This document shows positions 29,151-40,540 of a stretch of 64,000 bases of DNA, one piece after another. The position numbers and the translations under genes were made by a program. The stretch covers positions 3,738,507-3,802,506 of the forward strand of contig CM074809.1 of assembly GCA_037447605.1 (NCBI GenBank), in the 5' to 3' direction. The stretch is from Zygnema circumcarinatum. Taxonomy: Eukaryota > Streptophyta > Zygnematophyceae > Zygnematales > Zygnemataceae. Under the pieces are notes generated by a model. That model made no database searches. It was not told where the DNA came from and saw nothing but the letters and a program-made list of their open reading frames with translations. How positions within the stretch are numbered: the first letter of the stretch is position 1; each line of letters begins with the position of its first letter.

Positions 29151-30025
29151 GATGTGTGCCCGCCCACATATTGTGATGCATGCAGGACATGCCGCTGACG
29201 GTCGACATAACGGGGCATGTACTGCCTCGTCCTCCGAGCCGAAATGTGGACCTTTACAGCGAGTGAAGCTCCGAGGTCGGCTGCTTTGTCTTAAACGAAA
29301 GAGACCTCAGGTCGAGTTTTCCCCGATTTTTTCGCTGATAAAAAGTATAAAACCTCAAGAATGTCCCCTCACTGGGTCGCGGAGGTGCGCTCGCTGCAAT
29401 GGAAGCTCCGTTCTGGGGAGCCCTCCTCGTGGTTTCGAGGCGATGGAAGAAGGAGGGGCTGCTTTAGGGCCCACGTGTGGGGCCGCCTCGTGTTGCCATG
29501 CATGCATGCATGCATAACCAATACAACCGTACCGGTTATTGTTAACTGTACAATAACCATGTGTGGGAGGCGGGGCCGCCTGTGGGGGCAAATCATAAAA
29601 GGATTGAATTCAAATCAATTCCATGGCCCCCCTCACCTCGCTCCTTTCTCTCCCCCTTTTTGTCCCCTTTGAAAAGAATGGCCGTTGATATCACGATGAT
29701 GGCATCAAATGTGGGTGGGAAAAAAGCAACATGGGGAACCACGAGGAACCAACAACCGCTCGCAAAAGGACGAAAGGAAAGAGCTGTGAGCTGAAATGTG
29801 GGTCTGAAATCCTATTCCTTGGGATGGCATCCATGGCCATGGCCATGGTATGGCCATGTAGTGGGAGCCATGGCTCACTCCTTGTGTGCAAAAAGCGAAC
29901 CACATGGAAGCGTCAAGATCGACTGCTGTTAGCTCGGACGGTCACGTTATCCGGAGGCGTTGCTCACAAACTTGCTGACGTTATGAAACTAGTTTTCTAC
30001 AATCTAAATGAAGTCATGAAGTACA
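29151..30025. other. Intergenic
   Basis: No gene is seen. There are short self-complementary runs: GCATGCATGCATGCAT at about 29498-29513, and CCATGGCCATGGCCATGG at about 29831-29848. Confidence 0.35.
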
Positions 30026-30027
30026 TA

Positions 30028-31150
30028 CAGTAGGACCCCATCATATTTTCCACCTCAACATTTGCGTCACCAATAAATTCGCACCAATTTTGTCGAAACC
30101 ACTTTTTTGTACGGTAACTTCGTGTTAGCCGTACAATTCGTACTATCCGTACCCTTAAAACCCTAAATCCCGTACTATTCGTACTAAACGTACTAGCCGT
30201 ACTAGCTGTACTAGCCGTTACAGGCTTACGCAAAACTCACCTAATCTCTCCGCACGTGCCGCCGTAAGAGGCGCTCGCTATTCTCCCCGTTCTTCTTGGC
30301 TTCGATACGATACGATACGATACGATACTTTCCGATACGGTGTTGTCCGTACTAGCCGTACGAGCTGTAGTAGCCGTTACGGGCTCAAATTCAAACGATA
30401 CGATACGATGTGGTACGATATGTTATAAAACGATACGATACGATGCGTACGGACCTACATGAACTCTAACATAATTTCGCTCGCCTATTTGGGGACGTCG
30501 TATTGCCTGATCCGACTCGCCGTGCTTTGTTATCCCGTGCCGCACACCACGAGGGCGTCGCTGCCCGAGATGCGGCCCTTCGTAAGGAGCGCACGTATGC
30601 TCACCGTGACTCGGCCGATGAGTTTGTTCCATTGGCGGTCGAAATTTTTGGCTGCCTTGATGCTCGGTTGGAAGTCTTCCTTCGCCAGTGCGCCCATCGC
30701 TCCTTTGAGATGCACGGCCCCGGAAGCCCTCCCCCAGCGATCCTTACAACTTTTTATCGATAGCGCATTTCCGTCGCCTTACAGCGGTGTCTTGCTTCCA
30801 CGATCCTTCGACGTGCCGCAGTTGTTGGGACCCGTCCCGGTGGTCTTCCGCCCCTTCCCGCGCGTACTGCGCCCCACATTGGCGACCTTCGCGGCTGCTT
30901 CTAGTGCCGTGTTGTTGCGCCTAGAAGTTGATTTCCGTTTCCAAGCTTTCTCTCTGTCCTTATGTCCGTTGTGACCGCTTCTTTTGGTTCCTCATGTCGA
31001 CTTTCTCCTTGTACATTTGATGGCCTTGCCATCGTGAGTTCAATCAAACATCTTTTACCTATTTGTAACACGGACCTTATATTTGCCAAATACAATATTT
31101 TCGCCCGATATTTGCCAAATGTAGGTGGAAAATATGACGGGGTCCTACTG
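30028..31150. mobile_element. MITE, pogo/Tc1-mariner-like, 1123 bp (copy B) with nested LINE fragment
   Basis: The ends are CAGTAGGACCCCATCATATTTTCCACCT at 30028 and its near-perfect complement closing at 31150, with TA on each side (30026-30027, 31151-31152). The left half is the reverse complement of the right half of copy A, and vice versa. Without the nested 566-bp insert and its 8-bp duplication the element would be 549 bp, close to copy A (589 bp). It carries subterminal repeats of GTACTAGCC and GATACGATACGA. It has no transposase. Confidence 0.88.
30492..31057 (+). mobile_element. 5'-truncated LINE fragment nested in MITE copy B
   Basis: The insert is flanked by an 8-bp direct repeat, CCTATTTG (30484-30491 and 31058-31065), that is present once in the corresponding place of copy A in degenerate form. 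From 30503 the plus strand reads PDPTRRALLSRAAHHEG, then ERTYAHRDSADEFVPLA and VEIFGCLDARLEVFLRQCA, the kind of C-terminal segment found after the reverse transcriptase in plant and algal non-LTR retroelement proteins. The frame is broken downstream. The 3' end has the GATGGC/GCCATC hairpin (31019-31033) shared with positions 257-274. Confidence 0.72.
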
Positions 31151-31152
31151 TA

Positions 31153-32580
31153 CTTTACAACTTTGCCGACGTCAGTAATTTCGTACAGTTCGTACGCATG
31201 GGCATGGTCAACGCCAACCTGGCGAGGTCGTTCATTTTGTACAACACGCGATTCACGCGTGGCAATTACCGTACGGCACCATTGAACAAATGGTCGGTGC
31301 CGCCCTGTCGTGGCAGAAACTGACACGTGTGACACCGATCAAAGTGTCAGGTCCTAGGTTCCGTACTCCGTACGAAGCAAAAGAGACGGCCCTTGCTGAC
31401 GTGCTTTATGATTTGGTGCCAGCGTCAACAGTAAGACACGTGGCAGGCCTCATGCCGCCATAGGCTGGCAGGGCCACATGGGCCGTCGGACGCGCACTTT
31501 TCCGTACGGACGGACGACCCGCAGCGCCGGACACCCGTAGGATCGAATCTTGTCGAGTGCGATGACACTAAAATACATGACGCGTGTCCTCCGCAAATTA
31601 CGACAGATTTTTGACACACTGTTCGTAGGCCGTACGGAATGGATCTGGCCGGCATTTTGGAACCGCATTTTTTTTTGTGGTGGGAAGTCCGCCCTTATCC
31701 AAATGGACCCGGCGCCAACGGAACGATCTGATTGGCTCTCGGAATTTTTTTGTCGTCAAGAATGGAAAACGTTTGGATAGAATCAGTTGTGAATTAGTTT
31801 CTTCATTCCTAGTCCTTAAATTGAAGATGATTTTTGAAAAGCGCAAAAAAATGACGCCAAAAAGCGAAATTTGAAGGAGATCAAACAGGATTTTAGATGG
31901 CGGGTTTTCGAATATTCCGATTTTCTTTTTGGAAGGTTCCGTCGACCTAACGAAAATTTATAAAAACCGTTCTCGTCTCCAGGTGCTCGGTTTCGATTGG
32001 CTGAAAAATCGTCAATCTTATGAGCAAATACGACAAAAACATCGTACACAAGACCGTCTAGTTTGTCTCTTTTCTAGTACGACAAACCTGAAAACAAACA
32101 ACTCCCGTTGCTGACGACCATGTGTCATCGATGACGTCATGCATAGGTCGGTGCCGGCAGGTCCCAACAGTGCAGTTCGAACTCATGAGTCCGTACGGTC
32201 GAATATTTGTCGTCGAAGAAGGCGACAGATATTTTCCGGCTGGTTGTACCGTCCGTACATGCCTAGTTAATCCGCTGACGTCATGGTGGTTCAGAAGTGT
32301 GATACCGTACAATTTACGTCCATTCCGGTTCCGACGCCTTCACCGCGGCGACCTCGGCGACGTCGTGAACGGAAAGAGGGACCGTGCACGGAGTCCTTCT
32401 CAGAAGGGAGATAGGAAAGCGCGGGAGAGGGACAGAGAGAGGGGAGAGTGGGGGGAGAGAGAGGGGAAGGGAGAGAGAGAGGGGGAGAAGGGGGGTAATT
32501 GAAGGAGGGGGGAAGAGTGAAGGAGGGGAGTTTAGAGAAAGGGGAGAGTGGGAGAGGGGTAGGGAGACACGTGAGAGGCC
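31153..32580. other. Intergenic, rich in GTACGG words; GA-rich end
   Basis: No gene is seen. GTACGG/CCGTAC words recur through 31180-32320. TGACGTCA-like bZIP sites occur near 32130 and 32275. From about 32390 to 32560 the plus strand is GA-rich. Short ORFs here lack relatives or splice partners. Confidence 0.35.
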
Positions 32581-33093
32581 ATGATGTTCAGTCCAGCCGG
32601 CATTGACTTTCTTACATGCTGCCCCTCCAAGTACAACAACCACTGCGACGACTTGTTCCTCCTCTCCGTACCCTCCGCAGACGACATGGCGCTGCCTCCT
32701 CTCCCTCCCTCCAGCGACCTTTCTCCCTCTCCCTCTCCCTCTCCCGCCACCGAGTCCGCAACCTCCCCCGCAGAGAGCCCACGTCTGCCGTCACCAATGA
32801 AGGCAAAAGAAGAAGCGTGCGATAGGTCAGAAAAGAGAGGCAGAGCGGCGGCTGCCGAGAGCCGTAAGAGCGAGGCGGAGCTTTGGCTTCCGGAAGTCCC
32901 CGACCTCGAGGCGGCATTTTGGTCCTACGACCACCTCCTCTCCGACGGCTTCCGGGAAATATCCGCCGGCTCTACGAGCGGGAGGGCAGCGGAAACCCCT
33001 CGTGAGGTATGGCAGATTCTGCGCTCTGCCAAAGACAAGGGTCTCAGCGGACGAATGTGCACAAAGATAACTTCAAGCAGTGTCAGAGGGAGG

Positions 33094-33169
<76 letters not shown>

Positions 33170-36033
33170 GAGTGTTCGTTGGTGTTGTGCTTATTTCTGC
33201 GGGAGAGGGAGTGCAGGGCCTTGCATCTGCGTCCTCGCTGTACGATGAGGAGACACGCCCTGGCGGGTGCGCGCTGGACGGCCGCCATGGATTTGAGCCC
33301 ACCCTCTGGGAAGACGTGTTCGGGGAGGAGAGGCAGCTGGTCGAGGCACCCCAAGAAGGGCCCGCAGGTCGACCCAAGGTATTGACACGTGGCGTCCTCT
33401 GTGGCCTCCTTTAACAACAGAGTGCATAACATATCCCTTCCTTGTCTCTTCTTTTCTCGGATTTCTTTTCTGCTTGTGTGTGTTCTGTGGGACTGTGGGG
33501 CTGCCCCTTCCCCTTCCCCTTCCCCTTCCCCTTCCCCTTCCCCTTTCCCCTATTGTTGTGACACGTGGCGGCGCGGGAGGGGTGGCAGGTGGCGGCCCGG
33601 CGAGGCCGCAACCCGCTCGCGCTGAAGCCTGTGGCGGAGCGCGGGGAGCCGTACTCCGCGGCGGAGAGGCAGCAGCGGCTGGAGAGGTTCAGGAGGAAGA
33701 GGCAACGGGCGCGGGCCCTGCTGCAGGTGGGACTCTATCATGGGCCTCTATCTCTCTCTCTCTCTCGCTCGCTCTCTCTCTCTCGCGGTCTCTCTCTCTC
33801 TTTCATTCTCGCTGGCCTGTTCGCTCGCCCGCATCCCCTGCCCCCCAGTTCGTGATAACTTTTCATCAGCTAAATGTGTATCTTTATCTATATCTCTCTA
33901 CATTTATCTGCCTCCCATCGCTCTCCCCTCTCTCCCACCCACCGTCGCCTCCCACAGAACGAGACCCTCCTCATCTATGCATGTTGACCTTTCTCTCCCA
34001 CTCCCCCCCCCTGCCTCTCTCGCTCCTTCCTTTCCTCCCTCTCTCCCACTCTCTCTCCACCCTCTTTTTCCCTGTACGAGCGATGGCCTCCCAGAAACTA
34101 AAAATGCACCCCTTTCCCCCCCCCCTCCTCCCTCCGGTCTCCCTCCCTTCCGACCTCCTCCCTCCCTTCCCACCTCCTCCCTCCGGTCTCCCTCCCTTCC
34201 GACCTCCTCCCTCCCTTCCCACCTCCTCCCTCCCGTCTCCCTCCCTTCCCACCTCCTCCCTCCCGTCTCCCTCCCTTCCCTCCCACCTCCTCCCTCCGAC
34301 CTCTCCCTCCCTTCCCACCTCCTCCCTCCCGTCTCCCTCCCTTCCGACCTCCTCCCTCCCTTCCGACCTCCTCCCTCCCTTCCCACCTCCTCCCTCCCTT
34401 CCTACCTCTCCCTCCCGTCTCCCTCCCTTCCCACCTCCTCCCTCCGGTCTCCCTCCCTCCCGACCTCCTCCCTCCCTTCCCACCTCCTCCCTCCCCCGTC
34501 TCCCTCCCTTCCCACCTCCTCCCTCCCGTCTCCCTCCCCTTCCCACCTCCTCCCTCCCATCTCCCTCCCTTCCCACCTCCTCCCTCCCTTCCCACCTCCT
34601 CCCTCCCTTCCTACCTCTCCCTCCCGTCTCCCTCCCTTCCCACCTCCTCCCTCCTCTCTCCCTCCCTTCCCACCACCTCTCTCACTCCCCCTTCTCTCTC
34701 CTCTCCTCAGGTGATCCCCCCAGCAGCTTCCCCCCCTTCCCAGCCGACCTCCATCCCCGAAGCTTCCGCTCTCCTGCGGCAGCACGCGCGCCTTCTTAGC
34801 GACCTCCCCGCATTGGAGCACTCCCTCTCCGGCTGCCCTGCCCCCAAAGTACGGGCAGCTGCCTGGGAACTTTTACGGGCACTTAAGGACTCCACTGCCA
34901 CCTCCGCATTGCGCCCTTTCCATGCTTTGGAACAGTCCCAATTGTCGCAATGCAGCCCAATTCAGAAGGGCCCAATTGCTCTTTCAAGGCAAGGGGGCAT
35001 GGAAGATGGGGGTTTGCAGTTCAGTGATATTATTCAGTGGTCGATGAGCATGAAGGAGAGGCTCACCGGAGGGATGAGAAAGGCGGCGGTTTCTGTAGAC
35101 TTGAAGAGAACGGCTTCGTCGGAAAACTCGGAATGCTCAGCAAGCTATGAGGGGGGCTCAGTTGGGGGGGTAGCTGCAGGAGGGAGTGTGAATCCGGGAA
35201 CTTTTCTGAATACTTGTCAGTTGACAGAGTTTCAAGCAGATCGACTTAATACAAGTCCAGGAATGGGTACAGAAGGAGTTCCCCTCTTGCAATCCCTATC
35301 AAATGCTTCTGCTTCGGTTGAGTTTTTCCAGCAAAAGGGGTTGGTGATTCCGAGCCAGAATTCCACTGACGATGTTTTGGAGAAAGCATTGGAACGGGAG
35401 GTGGTGGGAGCTCCAATGCTACTCAACATCGAGCATGGTGAGAAAGAGGAAAACGGTGTGTTTGACCCCACTTTGGAAGATCCTTTTGCCACCTCTTCTC
35501 CTGCCATCTCCTCCCACACTACAACATCAGACATGTGGTTGGAAGAAGAGCTCCTATTGGATGTAGCTCTCTCCCCCTCAGCCTCCCCCTGCGAGGCTGC
35601 AATAGGGCAGCAAACTACTTCCACTGCGTTGCCTGCGTTGCCAAACTTTCAAAACGATCTCAGCTTGGCTTTGGAAACAGCTTCTATAGACCAGGCCTCT
35701 ACTAAGAAGGCGAATGGGGAGGTAATGAAAGAGGTCGACAAGCTGAAGCCGAAAAGCAGATTATTGCCTTGTAGAGAAGCAGTAAGAAAATCTTTGACCT
35801 TGCAGGGCAGCCATGGCGAAGGCGGTCCAACGACTCCTCCTGCGAGCGATCCACGACTGAAGAAGGAGAAGGAGAAGAAGGAGAAGGAGAGGGAGAGGGA
35901 GAGGGAAAAGGAGAGGGGAAGGCGTCAGCAGAGACGGACAGAGGAGACTGCAGATTTGAATGAAGATGATACATGGCGGCTCCTAGTCAGCAGCCTTCAT
36001 TCTCGAGGGGTAATGTCAAGCGGCATGCTCTGA
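32581..36033 (+). CDS. Unrecognised four-exon protein with a basic motif
   Basis: Exons are 32581-33006, 33217-33378, 33589-33726 and 34711-36033. Every intron is phase 0 with GT-AG ends, giving 682 aa. No family is recognised with confidence. Exon 1 encodes a Ser/Pro-rich linker and an acidic-hydrophobic block (PEVPDLEAAFWSYDHLLSDG). Exon 3 encodes a compact basic segment (YSAAERQQRLERFRRKRQRA) that recalls the start of the plant CCT or Jas motif, but the second half of a CCT domain is absent. Exon 4 begins with a helical leucine-rich stretch, continues as a Ser/Thr-rich acidic region and ends in a lysine/glutamate coiled-coil-like segment plus DDTWRLLVSSLHSRG. A nuclear regulator is possible but unproven. 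Confidence 0.72.
33094..33167 (+). repeat. (GA)n microsatellite in intron 1
   Basis: A pure GA dinucleotide run lies in the first intron of the 32581 gene. Confidence 0.9.
34120..34690 (+). repeat. CCTCCCTCCCTTCCCAC minisatellite in intron 3
   Basis: About 570 bp of variants of CTCCCTCCCTTCCCACCTC and CTCCCGTCTCCCTCCCTTCC tile the last intron of the 32581 gene. Long proline or glycine frames across it are artefacts. A (CCCCTT)n run at 33502-33545 lies in intron 2. Confidence 0.9.
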
Positions 36034-36090
36034 GGCATTAAGGCTTGAAAATTAGGGTTACGATGGGAGGAAGATCGGGCCAGGTATCGA

Positions 36091-38339
36091 TTACACAACT
36101 AAGATAGGCACTGGTTCAGCAATTTTCTGCCTGTTTACCTCACTGGAATATTCGTGGTTTCCTTGGAGACTCGGAGAGTTTGCTCCGAAGAATTCTTGAA
36201 GCTCGGACTCCCTGAACCTTTCTAACGACATCTCAGCTACCCTGAAATCCCTATTTATGAGCTTTTTTGGAGACCTGGAAAAAAAATTGTTGCTGGTTTC
36301 AAATACCTTGGAAAAGCTGGAAGCGTATGAAAGCCTAACTAGCAGAAAGCTCTCATGTTCCAGAGCTGTTTCCTTCCTGTAGCATACAATAGAGTTGTAA
36401 AGTAGGGATTCCACGATGTTCATATGTTTCTTCAGATGTATTCTTCCATTTTTACATTGAATGTGATCCATTTCCTCCGGAGGAATGGAGCCGTGGTACT
36501 CTTCTCCAATGTGTAGGTAGAGCGTAGGAAGTGTGAATTCTTTGGACAAATTGTTTGATAGATTGTTTTCAGTAAAGCATTTGATATTTCTCCGATTCAA
36601 ACCAGAGCAGTCTGTTATGATTTTATGCTTCGAACTCTTTTGGAATGTTCACAACCCTCTGTCTTTCGTTGAGGTGAATGCAATTGGACAGCATTTTTGG
36701 CTAATTGCCAATCATAGTGTCACCTAAATAAGCTTTTCGGTTAGAGTTGGAGGACTGTGACTGACTCGTTAGTTGCTGGATTACCTGACATGTGCAATTT
36801 TCTGATGGACTCATAGAGTGCGCTTCTGGATTGTGTCATGAGCTCGAGATCAGTCGTATGCAGGACTGCAGCCTGCCTGTCTGTGTGAGGACTAGGAGAG
36901 GCGATAATACATTATTCTTAGGGTTTGATTACACCTCGATTGAGATCTGGTCAAAGCATTTTTCAAGGTTGCTACCAGCTGTAACGTGCTGGCAGGGTTC
37001 CGTTTCTCTCGCGCATAGCCTCTGAAGAAGCGAAAGAAGGGAGAAGCCGCAGACCAGGTCGAGGAAGTAAGAAATCGGACATTGGCCGGCACGACGCATA
37101 TTAAACATGTCAAAGCAATCGCATCAGGTTCAGATCCAATATTCGCAAAATGGTCAATGTACTGCACCGCGATTTGACGGCAACCACATTCAAGAGTGAT
37201 CTGCTCGTCAGGATGAAGCAAGACATCCAAAACTTCTGCAGAGACTCCCTTTTTTTTTTCTTTTTCTTGTAACAAAAATAAGATATCGTGAAGGTAGTGA
37301 TACCCTGCAGAAGACGAAACTTCCTTCAGTTTGAAACCAAAACGAGATCCGCCTGCAGAGGAGTACTCGGTACAAACTGACCTCAGTGATACTGAAGAAG
37401 CATCTGCCGTTCAATTTTGCTGAATTTGGCACGCCCTATTGATAGCGACACTTTCTGTGGCGGCACGAGCGTACGGAGGGGTTCAAAATTGTAAGGAATC
37501 AGTTTCCGTGGAAGCTTAATGAAAGCAGACGAGGATTGCCCACGGACGGCACAAATAAAAAAGTAAAACAAAATGAACAAACCTTTTTCCACGAGCGGGC
37601 CAGAACTGAAAAAAGAATTGGAAGGATCTCATTTCTCATTTTGTGCGTGTCATCCTCGCGAACCAATTTTAACGGATGTCCCAAAGTACAAATGCTACTG
37701 CTAGATTAAAATTTATGTAGTGAGCTTCTATTCGTCAAAGCAGAGCACACAGCACATAATGCCACATTCTCCTGTTCTGTCCCTGCAAGCATGACGACAA
37801 TTTGTCATGCTATGACTACACATTGCAAACTCTGCTGTCCACACTCAAGAGCACCGATTTTCAGATCCTTGCGTCGAGACGAACTCAAAGGAGATTCGGA
37901 TAACAGATCCTGCCCGGTTTCAGATTGAAAGAGTGTTCAGTGCAAAGGAGCTTCGATGACAGCCAATCAGTAGCATCAACAGCCAACAGCATTGCACATC
38001 CTCTTAGAAAGACCTTTACATAAGTTACCCTGTTTTCTATTGGGTTACTGTGGACAAATCCAACAGTAGAAAACTAACAGTTAGATAAATCACAACCAAA
38101 GAATCCGGGGTTCTTATTTTACTGAGGCACGCTAAACTCTCTTTCCAGCCTTGCCTCCCTGAACATTCAGTTCGAGCCCTGAAGGTTACGCATGGCATGA
38201 GCTTCATCGAGGAAGAGGGATGGGAACATGTGACTTTCTGATCAAGCAACAGGAAATTTATGTGCAAGTACGGATTATCGCACAGAGACAAATTTAAATA
38301 GCTACAGGCACATTGCATCTCCTTACAACACTGCCGCAA
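36091..38339 (-). CDS. Unrecognised gene on the minus strand, approximate model
   Basis: Three coding-looking blocks lie in order on the minus strand: 38337-38075 (after a CGGCAG acceptor; includes CACSYLNLSLCDNPYLHINF), about 37305-37060 (after a TCTGCAG acceptor; SAEVLDVLLHPDEQ, then ITLECGCRQIAVQYIDHFAN) and about 36600-36091 (ending VPILVV). Composition is that of normal protein, without low complexity, but I recognise no family. Splice partners between blocks are not resolved, and there may be 5' exons beyond 38339. A truncated U6 copy sits in the presumed intron (37689-37609). The gene may be a pseudogene. Confidence 0.35.
37609..37689 (-). pseudogene. U6 snRNA-derived sequence with central deletion
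   Basis: Read on the minus strand it begins GTACTTTGGGACATCCGTTAAAATTGG, like the 5' stem-loop of U6 at 59270, then jumps to GAGGATGACACGCACAAAATGAGAAATG, the U6 3' domain, and ends in a T run. About 35 nt between these are missing, including the ACAGAGA box and the AGC triad that pair with the 5' splice site and U2, so it cannot work as U6. The T-run terminator remains. No clear USE is seen upstream. Confidence 0.85.
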
Positions 38340-38686
38340 TGTAAAGGGAGAAATACATTAACGGACTCCAGCTTGGCCTTTTGCTTTCCTGTACAAGCTC
38401 ACAAGTCATACATCTAACAGTCCACACCCATGAGTTTATTGAAGTTCAAGAAACCTTCAGCAAGCATCCACCACAGCAGTTCAACAAAGTATGTTCAAAA
38501 CTTGGAACAAAGTTTCTTTACAGAAATATAGGACAATGAACTATTGCTCCAGGACCAAAATTTCGCTATTCAGAAAACTGTCATATGGAGATTTTTACTT
38601 CTACATCCAAAAAACTATGCACATTGAATCTCCCCTATGATACCCTGCACATTGCCTAAGGTCTCTGTTGCAGTACAATACTGAGC

Positions 38687-39175
38687 TCACGCCTGGCCCT
38701 TGCCTTCCTGCACCTGCACTTCAATGACAGGCGGCTTCTCGGGCTCCTTGGGCGGAATCTTGGGAACAGTGATAGTGAGCACACCGTGCTCCGCTGCGGC
38801 CGATACCTTGTGCACGTCCGCGTTCTGGGGGAGGCGGAAGCGGCGGAGGAACTTCCCGGTGCTGCGCTCCACGCGGTGAAACGTGGCCGCGTCCTCCTTC
38901 GTTTCGCGAGTGCGCTCGCCGCTGATGCTCAGCACATTGCCCTCCTCGATCTGCACCTTCACCTCCTCGCGCTTCAGCCCGGGGAGGTCGGCCACGAACT
39001 GGAACGCCGTCGGGCTCTCCTTCACGTCCACTGCCGTGCTTGCCATGGCGTGGCTGTCGCGCACGTACGCGCGCATCGGCCCGTGCTCGAACAGGGAGCT
39101 GAACTCGTCCGGAAACCTGCCCATTGAGAGCGCGCTGCTGAAGAACGGGTCGTTCAGGAACGGAGTCAGAGCCAT
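38687..39175 (-). CDS. HSP20: Small heat shock protein (Hsp20, alpha-crystallin domain)
   Basis: A single exon encodes 162 aa. The alpha-crystallin domain spans about residues 45-140. It opens with TAVDVKESPTAFQFVADLPGL, continues KREEVKVQIEEGNVLSISGE and FHRVERSTGKFLRRFRLPQN, and closes with the hallmark GVLTITVPK. The C-terminal extension has an I-x-V (VIEVQV) anchor used for oligomer assembly. The pattern is that of plant cytosolic class I/II sHSPs, ATP-independent holdases. The N-terminus lacks a transit or signal peptide. A TATA box lies upstream at 39330-39324 and a heat shock element at about 39507-39514. Confidence 0.97.
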   Translation of the reverse strand: MALTPFLNDPFFSSALSMGRFPDEFSSLFEHGPMRAYVRDSHAMASTAVDVKESPTAFQFVADLPGLKREEVKVQIEEGNVLSISGERTRETKEDAATFHRVERSTGKFLRRFRLPQNADVHKVSAAAEHGVLTITVPKIPPKEPEKPPVIEVQVQEGKGQA

Positions 39176-39323
39176 GTCGCCGGTCCTCCCTTCTCCCTCA
39201 AACTCCTGAATTCAATCACAATGAAAATGTCTGCTGAAACAGTTTCTTCTCTGCGCTATCAATAGCTGCAAGTCTGATGTTTCTTCTAAACTTTTCTTGC
39301 TCTCGGACAGATGTTCGCTGCTA

Positions 39324-39330
39324 CTTTATA
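39324..39330 (-). promoter_or_regulatory. TATA box of the Hsp20 gene
   Basis: TATAAAG on the minus strand, about 150 bp before the start codon. Confidence 0.7.
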
Positions 39331-39504
39331 GCGCCTCTCCGCGGGAACCTCTCTACAGCTCCCCGCATCCGCGATCCTTCCAGCAGCATCCAGATTCCCG
39401 GAAGGCGCCAGCAGGGCGAGGCGTGCCAGCTCGGCACCGCCATGGCCAGCACTGCACTGCAAGCTCTCGATCTTTCCGACCCCGCTCCAAGAAGACTACC
39501 CCTG

Positions 39505-39590
39505 CTTTCCAGAACTCTCGCGCGCGGCCCGTCAGGGCGGGACCAGGGAAGGAACCAGGGACGTTCCGCAGAACGGGAGGCGTTCCGCGG
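39505..39590. promoter_or_regulatory. Heat shock element(s) upstream of Hsp20
   Basis: TTCCAGAA at 39507-39514 is a perfect inverted nTTCnnGAAn pair. GTTCCGCAGAACG at about 39568-39580 is a looser match, and GGAA/TTCC blocks follow. They lie about 180-260 bp upstream of the TATA box, a usual range for HSF sites. Confidence 0.55.
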
Positions 39591-39639
39591 TACGGCTTGG
39601 ATGTTGACAAGGTCTGATAGCCACGTGTCTCTCTCTGGC

Positions 39640-39760
39640 GGCAGCAAACTCTCCACCAGGGCGCGTTCCGCCTATGTGACGCCTACATGGCATGTACGTG
39701 GCGCCTACGTGGCGCCTACATGGCACTGCCGTGGCTACGTACGCTTGCTTGCCAAAGCGC
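39640..39760 (+). repeat. Short imperfect tandem repeat (gCGCCTACaTGGCa)
   Basis: Four or more variants of GCCTACGTGGC/GCCTACATGGC lie in a row around 39670-39730. The CACGTGG/CTACGTGG words resemble plant G-box cores. No gene is seen. Confidence 0.5.
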
Positions 39761-40042
39761 GCTGCGGAGTGTTCCACAACAACGTTGCCTCCACCAATCG
39801 CTCACCGCCACGTGACTGCCGAGAATCCGCCTCCCACCGTACGGTACTCGTTTTGGTTTGAGATTGACGGAAGGTTCTATGTCCGCCACGTTGAAGCATT
39901 GGTTGGAGAGTTGGGGAAGCCCCTAGAGGTCGACTTCGTAGGAGGATCATGATGCCCATGATGTTGGTCGGCACCATGTTGTCCTAGCTTCCCTCCGTCT
40001 CCTTTCAGAGCTTGTTTTCAATCGAGCACGCCGCATCATTGC

Positions 40043-40540
40043 AGAGTGTGGTGAAAGCTGGTGTGGTCGTCATTACTTGAAAAAGAAAGGAAACAACTCA
40101 CAAATTTTATTCTCTGTTTGAATTGGATCTCAACACAATTCTTCCATTATGTGTTCCCGAGCATTGACAGTTCAAAGCATGAACTTGGACGTTGATCACG
40201 AATAAACTATGAGAGAATGACAGTATGTTGACATACTGTTGCCAAAGAATATGAGCGGCCTTTCTTCCAAAGCTGGCACAGACTATGAGGCATAATAAAA
40301 ACACCACAAATGATGAAACGAACGCTTTCTGCCATGGCGCCTTCGGGGCAGAAATTGGACCTCCCTCGACTGACCCACCCCACAGTCGGTGTATCCTCTA
40401 CCCTAGTTGCCTCGGAGGTATCTCTGATCAGAGCTTGGAGACGGCGGCCGAGACCACCGCTAGCACATTCCCCACTCTGCTGCGGAGCCATCCTTGAGCA
40501 GCCGAGCTCTCCTTCTCGTCCTCCCCACCGCTGTCTGTCG
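40043..40540 (+). repeat. Diverged direct repeat, left copy (upstream of NXPE gene)
   Basis: The sequence from gtgaaagctggtgtggtcgt to ccttctcgtcctcccc aligns with 45319-45835 along its length with many substitutions, in the same orientation. In the right copy a short ATG exon (45723-45835) is open. Here the ATG is ACG (40441) and a TGA interrupts the frame at 40495, so this copy looks decayed. Just before it, at about 40010-40044, lies a relic of the start of NXPE exon 3. Confidence 0.75.

Noticed and set aside
33474-34799. Long proline-rich plus-strand frame and glycine-rich minus-strand frames
   Set aside because: They run through introns 2-3 of the 32581 gene and the CCTCCC minisatellite; the spliced model with three phase-0 introns explains the coding parts better.
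39277-39861. 194-codon plus-strand frame upstream of Hsp20
   Set aside because: It overlaps the Hsp20 promoter (TATA, heat shock element), is arginine-rich without domains, and has no splice partners.
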